DNA from: CAZMGD01 sp964565705
GTDB lineage: Bacteria; Actinomycetota; Acidimicrobiia; Acidimicrobiales; Ilumatobacteraceae
NCBI GenBank assembly: GCA_964565705.1
Contig: CAZMGD010000183.1
Coordinates: 1-5,053, forward strand
DNA: 5,053 nt
Direction: 5' to 3'
Part shown: piece after piece, positions 1 through 5,053 of the stretch
Layout: every line of letters starts with the position of its first letter
How positions within the stretch are numbered: the first letter of the stretch is position 1
The notes under the pieces: model-generated
Databases searched by the model: none
What the model saw: the letters and a program-made list of their open reading frames with translations, nothing else
What the model was told of the DNA's origin: nothing
Position numbers and translations under genes: made by a program

Positions 1-381
1 ACGAGGGCCCCGGGTTGGCCCTGCTGCACATCGCCTACGAGCGGTTGGTCACCGGCATCCACAACGAGGGCACGATCGAGAACTACCGCACGATGGGCCG
101 CCGCCTCGGGCGCCTGCTGTACGAGGGCCGCTGGTTCGACCCGCAGAGCCTGATGCTGCGCGAGGCGCTGCAGCGCTGGGTGGGCGCTGCGGTGACCGGC
201 GAGGTCACGCTGCGCCTGCGCCGCGGCGACGACTACACCCTGCTCGACACCGCCAGCCCCAACCTGACGNNNNNNNNNNAACCTCGACATCGACGACAGC
301 CGCTCCAAGCTCGACGTCTACCGCGGTGCCGGCACCCTCCAGTCGGGCGCCTTGAAGGCTCTCGGCGACGGCGCGGAGTAG
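1..381 (+). CDS. argG: Argininosuccinate synthase, C-terminal part (5' truncated, interrupted by an N gap)
   Basis: This enzyme joins citrulline and aspartate using ATP to make argininosuccinate, the penultimate step of arginine synthesis, in the cytoplasm. The window opens inside the gene. Codons are read from base 3 to base 269 (89 residues), the ten N follow, and 33 more residues run from base 280 to the TAG at 379-381. Recognisable family blocks are AYERLVTGIHNE, GRRLGRLLYEGRWFDPQ, LQRWVGAAVTGEVTLRLRRG and DYTLLDTASPNLT before the gap, then NLDIDDSRSKL after it. They match the tail of the longer E. coli-type (type 2) ArgG. The two parts are in different frames because the gap is not a multiple of three. 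From the family, about 25-30 residues (the PERL..DRIGQLTMR block) should lie in the gap, so I read this as an assembly artefact and not a broken gene. The N-terminal ATP-binding part is outside the window. Identification is firm. Confidence 0.93.
270..279. other. Assembly gap (10 N) inside argG
   Basis: Ten undetermined bases. The reading frame before the gap (codon ending at 269) and after it (codon starting at 280) both encode argG, but they are offset by one base. Ten is therefore unlikely to be the true length. Comparison with the remembered E. coli-type protein suggests roughly 75-90 missing bases, a multiple of three. Confidence 0.95.
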
Positions 382-393
382 CCTCAGCCCCAA

Positions 394-1479
394 TCAGCGG
401 GCGCGGACGGCCTCGATCACTGCCCGGAGGAGGGCGATGCGGTCGGGGACGGTGCTGAGGAGGAGGTGTTCGGTGTCGGCGTGGGCGCCGCCGCCGACGG
501 CCCCGAGCCCGTCCAGGGTCGGGATGCCGATCGCCGCCGTGAAGTTGCCGTCGCTGCCGCCCCCGACGGCGATGCCGTCGAGCCGCGGGAGACCGGCTGC
601 GGCCGCCGCCTGCTGAGCGAGCGCGAACAACTCCGCCGACGCGCTGACGGGCATCGGCGGGCGACCGATGCCGCCGCTGACCCGGATCGTCGCGCCCGGC
701 ACGGTCGTCGTCAGCTCGCGCATCGCGGTCTCGACGCGGGACGTCTCCTCGTCGGACTCCACCCGGGCGTCGACCCTGATCGTCGCCTCGGCGGGGACCA
801 CGTTGTCGGCGGTGCCCGCGCTGGCGATGGTCGGCGTCACCGTCGTGCCGCGTGTCGGGTCGCCGAGGTCGGCGATCCGCAGCACGAGGTGGGCGGCTTC
901 GACGAGCGCGTTCACGCCCCGCTCCGGCTCCAGCCCGGCGTGCGCGGCGCGGCCGCCGACCGTCAGCACGAACGTGCCGGTGCCTTTGCGTCCAGTCTTC
1001 AGCGCGCCGCCGTCGGCGCTCGGCTCGAGCACCAGCACCGCCCCGCAGGCGCGAGCGCGCTCCTCGATCAGCGCCCGCGACGCGACCGAACCGACCTCCT
1101 CGTCGCTGGTGATCAACAGCTCGATGCCGCTGCGGTCGTCCAGGGCGGCGATCGCATGCACGGCCTGGACGATGCCACCTTTCATGTCGAAGACACCGGG
1201 ACCTGAGACACGATCGCCGTCGACGGTGAAGGGGCGGCGGGCCAGCGTGCCCAGCGGGAAGACCGTGTCGTGGTGGCCGACCAGCAACACCTTCGGATCC
1301 CCCGCACCGCGCCAGTGCACGTGCGGGCCCGACGTGCTCCGTGCCAGGTCGGCGGCGCTGCTCAAGCGGCGCTCGATCAGGGCCGCGAGCGCGGCAGCCG
1401 ACGCGTCGACCGCCGCCGGCTCGAGGGAGGGGGATTCCACCTCGACGAGCGACTGGAGATCCTCGAGGAAGCGGCGCAC
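394..1479 (-). CDS. M20 family metallopeptidase, carboxypeptidase G2-like
   Basis: A 361-residue zinc-dependent amidohydrolase that removes an amino acid from an N-acylated or peptide-like substrate. It is probably cytoplasmic, as no signal peptide is seen. The di-zinc site is complete: His69-x-Asp71 (GHHDT), bridging Asp98 (FDMKGG), catalytic Glu127 and ligand Glu128 (SDEEVG), Glu152 (LEPS) and His333 (GGAHADTEHL). As I recall the carboxypeptidase G2 numbering (His112, Asp141, Glu175/176, Glu200), the spacing from the first His to Glu152 is identical. The lid/dimerisation domain spans about residues 164-275 and contains the family AHAG motif (His180), and VGGGSDGNF follows. The GTG at 1477-1479 is chosen as start because no other in-frame start lies close upstream, it gives the family's usual length, and a CAGAAT -10 box ends 6 nt before it. 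It lies back to back with the lipoprotein hydrolase gene and converges on argG. The exact substrate is unknown: an ArgE/DapE-like or folate/glutamyl hydrolase role cannot be told apart from sequence alone, although CPG2-type is the closest match. Confidence 0.9.
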   Translation of the reverse strand: MRRFLEDLQSLVEVESPSLEPAAVDASAAALAALIERRLSSAADLARSTSGPHVHWRGAGDPKVLLVGHHDTVFPLGTLARRPFTVDGDRVSGPGVFDMKGGIVQAVHAIAALDDRSGIELLITSDEEVGSVASRALIEERARACGAVLVLEPSADGGALKTGRKGTGTFVLTVGGRAAHAGLEPERGVNALVEAAHLVLRIADLGDPTRGTTVTPTIASAGTADNVVPAEATIRVDARVESDEETSRVETAMRELTTTVPGATIRVSGGIGRPPMPVSASAELFALAQQAAAAAGLPRLDGIAVGGGSDGNFTAAIGIPTLDGLGAVGGGAHADTEHLLLSTVPDRIALLRAVIEAVRAR

Positions 1480-1485
1480 CGACCC

Positions 1486-1491
1486 ATTCTG
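1486..1491 (-). promoter_or_regulatory. -10 box for the M20 peptidase (leaderless)
   Basis: On the minus strand, CAGAAT keeps the A at position 2 and the final AAT of the TATAAT consensus. It ends six bases before the GTG start at 1479. A TAGACC hexamer (complement of 1512-1517) could be a -35 element, but the 20-bp spacer is longer than ideal. The position supports both the GTG start and leaderless transcription. The hexamer is imperfect, so confidence is moderate. Confidence 0.4.
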
Positions 1492-1515
1492 GCGCGGCGC
1501 TCGTCGACCCAGGTC

Positions 1516-1521
1516 TACGAT
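1516..1521 (+). promoter_or_regulatory. -10 box for the lipoprotein hydrolase (leaderless)
   Basis: TACGAT fits the actinobacterial TAnnnT -10 pattern. Seven bases separate it from the ATG at 1529, so transcription would begin at or within a base or two of the start codon and give a leaderless mRNA. No good TTGACA-like -35 lies 16-18 bp upstream, which is common in such promoters. Confidence 0.5.
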
Positions 1522-1528
1522 CCGTCGG

Positions 1529-3823
1529 ATGCCTTGCAGCAGGCCGTGGCGAATGGGGATCGCCGGCGCTCTCCTCCTCACGCTCGCCGCGTGCTCGGGC
1601 GACGACGACACGGCGTCCACGACCGCACCGGCGACCACCGCGGCGGTGACCACGATGGCGCAGACCACGCCGCCCTCGACGGCTGCGGACACGTCGACGA
1701 CCATCGCCGCGACGGGGCCGCTGACGACACGGGCCGGTGTGAACCAGGTCGCCATCCTCGACGCTCCGCCCGGCGCGGAGGTCGAGATCGTCAACGGGAC
1801 GGGCGACGTCGTCGCCAAGGGCGTCGTCGACGCGCTCGGCTCGTATCTCGCCCGCCAACTGGTTCCGGGCGAGTACCGTGCTCGCACCACCGGCGAACCG
1901 CTGCTCGCCAGCGAGGCGTTCACGGTGATGTCGCCCGACGACGTGCCTGCCCCGACGCTGTACACGGGCCAAACCATCGAACCCGGCTTCGGCTACCTGA
2001 CGACTCGCGACGGCACGACCCTGTCGGTCAACGTCGTGCTGCCGGGCGACGCCGCCGGGCCGTACCCGACCGTCATCGAGTACAGCGGTTACAGCCCGAG
2101 CGATCCCGACAACACGACGTTCGCCCAGCTGTTCACGACGCTCGGATACGCGTACGTCGGCGTCAACATGCGCGGCACCGGCTGCTCGGGCGGTTCGTGG
2201 CGGTTCTTCGAAGAGGCCCAGAACCTCGACGGCTACGACGTGATCGAGACGATCGCGGCCCAACCCTGGGTGACCGGCCATCGCGTGGGCATGGTCGGCA
2301 TCAGCTTCCCCGGCATCAGCCAGCTGTTCGTAGCGGCGACGCAACCGCCGAGCCTTGCCGCGATCTCCCCCCTGTCGGTGCTGGACGACTCGTACCGCTC
2401 GACGCTGTACCCGGGGGGGATCCTCAACACCGGGTTCGCCGTGCCGTGGCTGACCGAGCGGCAGGAGGAGTCGGCGCCGGACGGCCAGGAGTGGGCAGCC
2501 GAGCGCGCTGCTGGTGGCGACCCGGTGTGCGCCGCCAACCAGGAACTGCGTCTCCAGAACCCCGACGGCCTGGCCGAGGTCGAGGCGAATCCCTACTACT
2601 CCCCCGCGATCGGGGATCCGTTGGCGCCGGTCACGTTCGTGGACCGGATCCAGGTGCCGGTGTTCATCGCCGGGGCGTGGCAGGACGAACAGACCGGTGG
2701 ACACTTCCCGGCGATGCTCGATCGGTTCACGGGTTCGCCGCACGTGTACGCGACGCTGCTGAACGGGCTGCACACGGACTCGATCAGCCCGACCGTGTTC
2801 CCGCGGATGGTGGAGTTCCTCGACCTCTACGTCGCCCGCCAGACGCCGTCGCTCGACGCCGCGCGGTTGGTCGCACCGATCCTGTCTGGCGGCATCTTCG
2901 GCACTGACCAGGTGTCGCTGCCAGCCGACCGGTTCGCCGGCATGAGCTACGAGGACGCGCTCGCCACGTTCGAGGCCGATCCACCGATCCAGGTTGTCTT
3001 CGAACAGGGCGCGGCCGACGGCCAGTTGCCGGGGGCGCCGATGGGCCGGTACACGGTCGGGTTCACAGCGTGGCCCGTACCCGACGGCGTGCCGACGACG
3101 TGGCGGCTGGCCGGCGACGGTGCGCACGGGCTCGGCACCCTCGCCGCCGACGGATGCGTCGGCGCGGAGTGCCCGATCGCGTCGACGTACACCGCCGACC
3201 CGAACGCTCTCCCGACCACCACCTACGAGGGCGACGGCAGCGGCGTCTGGCGCTACGACACGACGTACGACTGGGAGCCGATCCCCGACGGCCTCGGCCT
3301 GACGTTCACCTCGCAGCCCTTCACCGAGGACACGGCGATCGTCGGTTCGGGCTCCGCCGACTTGTGGATCAGCTCCTCCGCTGCCGACACCGACCTCGAG
3401 GTGACGATCAGCGAGGTACGCGCCGACGGCGCGGTGCAGTACGTACAGACCGGTACGTTGCGAGCCAGCCAGCGGGCGCTGGACGAGGTGGCGAGCACGG
3501 CGACGCGTCCGGTGCACACCAACGCCGAAACCGACTCGGCCCCACTGCCCACCGACGGCTCGGTGGTGCCGGCGCGGGTCGAGATCTTCCCGTTCGCCCA
3601 TGCATTCCGGGCCGGGTCGTCGCTGCGGGTCACGATCGACGCGCCGGGCAACGCCCGCCCCGTCTGGGCGTTCCAGACGATCAGCAACGGCGAGCAGGTC
3701 ACCGTCCACGAGACCGACGAGTTCCCCTCCGCGATCGCCCTGAACGTCGTCCCCGGCATCGACATCCCAGACCCCTACCCGCCCTGCGGCAGCCTCCGCG
3801 GCCAACCCTGCCGCCCCGCCTGA
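1529..3823 (+). CDS. Lipoprotein CocE/NonD-family (peptidase S15-like) alpha/beta hydrolase
   Basis: A 764-residue serine hydrolase predicted to be exported and anchored in the membrane by a lipidated cysteine. The start at 1529 gives a signal peptide with Arg5 and Arg8, a hydrophobic core and a lipobox LAAC ending at Cys22; the next ATG at 1553 would lose the positive charges. A Thr/Ala/Ser-rich linker follows (about 23-67), then a small beta-rich domain (about 70-135). The alpha/beta hydrolase domain (about 145-430) has an oxyanion-type Tyr185 in EYSGYSP, the family RGTGCSGG motif, nucleophile Ser259 in GISFPG, Asp386 in GAWQDEQTG and His415 in NGLHTDS. From about residue 470 to the end comes the jelly-roll C-terminal domain of the family. 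Possible disulfides are Cys543-Cys548 and Cys753-Cys761. Relatives include cocaine esterase, glutaryl-7-ACA acylase, alpha-amino-acid ester hydrolase and X-Pro dipeptidyl peptidase, so the substrate (ester, amide or peptide) cannot be fixed. It shares a divergent promoter with the M20 peptidase gene and converges on the aminotransferase gene. Confidence 0.93.
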   Translation: MPCSRPWRMGIAGALLLTLAACSGDDDTASTTAPATTAAVTTMAQTTPPSTAADTSTTIAATGPLTTRAGVNQVAILDAPPGAEVEIVNGTGDVVAKGVVDALGSYLARQLVPGEYRARTTGEPLLASEAFTVMSPDDVPAPTLYTGQTIEPGFGYLTTRDGTTLSVNVVLPGDAAGPYPTVIEYSGYSPSDPDNTTFAQLFTTLGYAYVGVNMRGTGCSGGSWRFFEEAQNLDGYDVIETIAAQPWVTGHRVGMVGISFPGISQLFVAATQPPSLAAISPLSVLDDSYRSTLYPGGILNTGFAVPWLTERQEESAPDGQEWAAERAAGGDPVCAANQELRLQNPDGLAEVEANPYYSPAIGDPLAPVTFVDRIQVPVFIAGAWQDEQTGGHFPAMLDRFTGSPHVYATLLNGLHTDSISPTVFPRMVEFLDLYVARQTPSLDAARLVAPILSGGIFGTDQVSLPADRFAGMSYEDALATFEADPPIQVVFEQGAADGQLPGAPMGRYTVGFTAWPVPDGVPTTWRLAGDGAHGLGTLAADGCVGAECPIASTYTADPNALPTTTYEGDGSGVWRYDTTYDWEPIPDGLGLTFTSQPFTEDTAIVGSGSADLWISSSAADTDLEVTISEVRADGAVQYVQTGTLRASQRALDEVASTATRPVHTNAETDSAPLPTDGSVVPARVEIFPFAHAFRAGSSLRVTIDAPGNARPVWAFQTISNGEQVTVHETDEFPSAIALNVVPGIDIPDPYPPCGSLRGQPCRPA

Positions 3824-3839
3824 GTCTCCCGGGCAGGTT

Positions 3840-3880
3840 TGGGCGCGCCGGCCACCGGACTCCGGGGGTTTCCGCGCCCA
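3840..3880. terminator. Possible bidirectional terminator hairpin between convergent genes
   Basis: TGGGCGCG at 3840-3847 is exactly complementary in inverted orientation to CGCGCCCA at 3873-3880, giving an 8-bp GC-rich stem around a 25-nt interior. Inside, CCGG at 3855-3858 and 3862-3865 could form a short inner hairpin. It lies 16 nt after the hydrolase stop and 10 nt beyond the aminotransferase stop, where a shared terminator would be expected. There is no U-tract on either side, so it would be a non-canonical terminator or only an RNA end-protecting structure. Confidence 0.4.
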
Positions 3881-3890
3881 TGCGCTCGGA

Positions 3891-5053
3891 TCAGCGGGAT
3901 TGGGCCAGGCGGCGGACGGCGTCGTCGAGCTGGGTGGAGGTCAGCGTGGCGAAGCTGAGCCGGGCCATCGCCTGCACGGTCGCCGGGTCGGCGCCGGGGG
4001 CTCCGAAGGCGGCGCCGGGGACGAACGCGACCCCGTGCTCCACCGCCCGGGTGAGCAGCGGCTCGGTCGGCACCGCGAGGTCGACCCAGACGAACATGCC
4101 GCCGTCCACGACGGGGCGGACGAGGTCAGGGAGGTGGCGAGCGAGCGCGGCATCGAGTGCGGCGGCCTGCGCTGCGTAGTGCTGCCTGGCTCGGTCGAGG
4201 TGGGCCGCGAACGCGGCCACGTCCGCCCGGGCCTCGGCGACGATCAGCTGGGCGAGCGACGAAGTGTGCAGATCCGCGGCCTGCTTGGCTCGCACCGCGG
4301 CGGCGACGATCGGTGCCGGACCCGACAGCCAACCGACCCGCAGTCCAGGAGCGAGGACCTTGCTCGCCGTGCCGAGTCGGACGACCGGGATGCCGCGGCC
4401 GCCCATCGACGGGAGGGGATCACCCCGGAACCGCAGCGCGCCGTACGGGTCGTCCTCCAGCACGACGAACCCGTACCGAGTGGCCAGCTCGACCAGATGC
4501 TGGCGGCGATCGGCGCCGAGGGTGGTACCGGTCGGGTTGGCGAAGTTGACGACGACGTACACGGCCTTGGGCCGCAGCCCCCCGGCCAATCGGGCGGCGA
4601 GCGCATCGGTGTCGAGGCCGTGCTCGTCGCCCGGCACGCCCACGACCCGCGCCCCGGAGAGCTGGAAGGCCTGCAGCGCGCCGAGGTACGTCGGGTGCTC
4701 GGCGACGATCACGTCGCCGGGATCACACAGCACCCGTGCCATCAGGTCGAGCGACTGCTGCGATCCAGTGGTGACGAGCACCTGCGCGACGGGCATGTCG
4801 TGGTCGATGGCCACCTGGTCGCGGAGGGCCGCGGCACCCTCTGTCGGCCCGTACTGCCAGGCGACCGGGCCCGTCGGTCCCCCGATCGCGACGGCGCGCT
4901 CGTACGCGGCGTGCAAGAGATCGGTCGGAAACGTCGCCGGCGCGGGCAAGCCACCGGCCATCGACAGCATGCCTGGCTGCTCGGTGACACGGAGCAGCTC
5001 GCGGATGTGGGACGACCGCTGGGCCGTGATGCGAGCGCTGAGGAGGTGCTCCA
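3891..5053 (-). CDS. PLP-dependent class I/II aminotransferase, 2-aminoadipate aminotransferase-like (5' end outside window)
   Basis: A fold-type I aminotransferase that moves an amino group between an amino acid and a 2-oxo acid in the cytoplasm. An in-frame ATG at 4970 exists, but the frame stays open to the window end, and the 27 codons before it encode family sequence (LLSARITAQ..SHIRELLRVTEQPG, then SMAGGLP). The true start is therefore just beyond base 5053. Counting from the first full codon at 5051, 386 residues are visible against about 390-410 usual. Key residues are Tyr67 in YGPTEG, the TTGSQQSLDL cofactor loop, Asn172 in NFANPTG, Asp200 and Tyr203 in EDDPYG, the Schiff-base Lys231 in TASKVLAPGLRVGW, and carboxylate-binding Arg364 in ARLSFA. 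The subgroup resembles LysN and the catalytic domain of MocR regulators. The visible N-terminus and its fit to free enzymes argue against a GntR DNA-binding domain, but the upstream sequence is not seen. Substrate (2-aminoadipate, aromatic or branched-chain) is undetermined. Confidence 0.92.
   Translation of the reverse strand, partial: EHLLSARITAQRSSHIRELLRVTEQPGMLSMAGGLPAPATFPTDLLHAAYERAVAIGGPTGPVAWQYGPTEGAAALRDQVAIDHDMPVAQVLVTTGSQQSLDLMARVLCDPGDVIVAEHPTYLGALQAFQLSGARVVGVPGDEHGLDTDALAARLAGGLRPKAVYVVVNFANPTGTTLGADRRQHLVELATRYGFVVLEDDPYGALRFRGDPLPSMGGRGIPVVRLGTASKVLAPGLRVGWLSGPAPIVAAAVRAKQAADLHTSSLAQLIVAEARADVAAFAAHLDRARQHYAAQAAALDAALARHLPDLVRPVVDGGMFVWVDLAVPTEPLLTRAVEHGVAFVPGAAFGAPGADPATVQAMARLSFATLTSTQLDDAVRRLAQSR

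Larger units (their letters stand above)
1480..1528. promoter_or_regulatory. Divergent (bidirectional) promoter region
   Basis: This is the whole 49-bp spacer between the GTG start of the M20 peptidase and the ATG of the lipoprotein hydrolase. It must hold both promoters unless one lies inside a neighbouring gene. Neither start codon has a purine-rich Shine-Dalgarno sequence. Each has a -10-like hexamer 6-7 nt upstream, which is the geometry of leaderless actinobacterial transcripts. A GTCGAC palindrome at 1503-1508 sits near the centre and could be part of an operator, but a six-base palindrome is weak evidence. Confidence 0.6.

Noticed and set aside
382..458. Continuation of the upstream argG frame past base 381
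   Set aside because: It arises from reading through the wrong-length gap in the wrong frame; the ArgG frame after the gap stops at 379-381.
394..1479. Calling the M20 peptidase acetylornithine deacetylase (argE) because argG is next to it
   Set aside because: The genes converge and are not an operon. The motif spacing and the C-terminal GGGSD/GGAHAD region look closer to carboxypeptidase G2 than to ArgE, so proximity alone does not justify the name.
1503..1508. GTCGAC palindrome as a defined operator
   Set aside because: A six-base palindrome is expected often by chance in G+C-rich DNA; there is no longer dyad around it.
668..1528. N-terminal extension of the lipoprotein hydrolase frame upstream of base 1529
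   Set aside because: The frame is open only because it lies antisense to the M20 gene. A lipoprotein signal peptide starts cleanly at 1529, and an upstream start would bury it.
1480..1977. N-terminal extension of the M20 frame upstream of the GTG at 1479
   Set aside because: That stretch is antisense to the lipoprotein's signal and linker region, shows no M20 similarity, and would make the protein much longer than the family norm.
233..3805. A 1190-residue open frame on the minus strand spanning the argG gap, the M20 gene and the lipoprotein gene
   Set aside because: It is Arg/Gly/Ala/Pro-rich low-complexity translation typical of the shadow frame of G+C-rich genes, matches no family, passes through the N run and overlaps two well-supported genes in other frames.
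3891..4970. ATG at 4970 as the start of the aminotransferase
   Set aside because: The 27 codons upstream are in frame and encode the conserved N-terminal helix of this aminotransferase group, so the true start is beyond the window.

Overview
The window is a gene-dense stretch of very G+C-rich DNA (roughly 70% by eye, with strong G/C preference at third codon positions). It looks like a chromosomal or metagenome-assembled fragment of a high-GC actinobacterium. The clues are TAnnnT-like -10 boxes placed directly before start codons that lack a Shine-Dalgarno sequence (leaderless starts), a GTG start, and a lipoprotein with a long Thr/Ala linker. The Thr/Ala linker makes me think of Acidimicrobiia (Ilumatobacter-like), but that is an impression and not a proven placement.

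Layout. Four protein genes alternate in direction (+ - + -) and leave almost no empty DNA. (1) Bases 1-381 hold the 3' part of an argininosuccinate synthase gene (argG), interrupted by a run of ten N. (2) Bases 394-1479, minus strand, encode a cytoplasmic M20-family metallopeptidase of the carboxypeptidase G2 type with all its zinc ligands. It converges on argG with 12 bp between the stop codons. (3) A 49-bp divergent promoter region follows. (4) Bases 1529-3823, plus strand, encode a large lipoprotein hydrolase of the CocE/NonD (peptidase S15-like) family with a visible Ser-Asp-His triad. (5) A 67-bp convergent spacer contains an 8-bp perfect inverted repeat that may act as a bidirectional terminator. 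(6) Bases 3891-5053, minus strand, encode a PLP-dependent class I/II aminotransferase related to 2-aminoadipate aminotransferase (LysN-like). Only its first few codons lie beyond the window.

How the genes may work together. The only pair likely to be co-regulated is the M20 peptidase and the lipoprotein hydrolase, which share the 49-bp divergent promoter. One reading is a small scavenging module: the envelope-anchored hydrolase cleaves an ester or amide substrate outside the membrane, and the cytoplasmic M20 enzyme removes an amino-acid moiety from the imported product. The aminotransferase could then act on released amino acids, but nothing links it by operon structure. No RNA gene, mobile element, CRISPR array or clear undescribed system is visible. 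The window is mostly ordinary metabolism, and its most useful observations are the compact leaderless divergent promoter, the assembly gap in argG and the domain architecture of the lipoprotein hydrolase.
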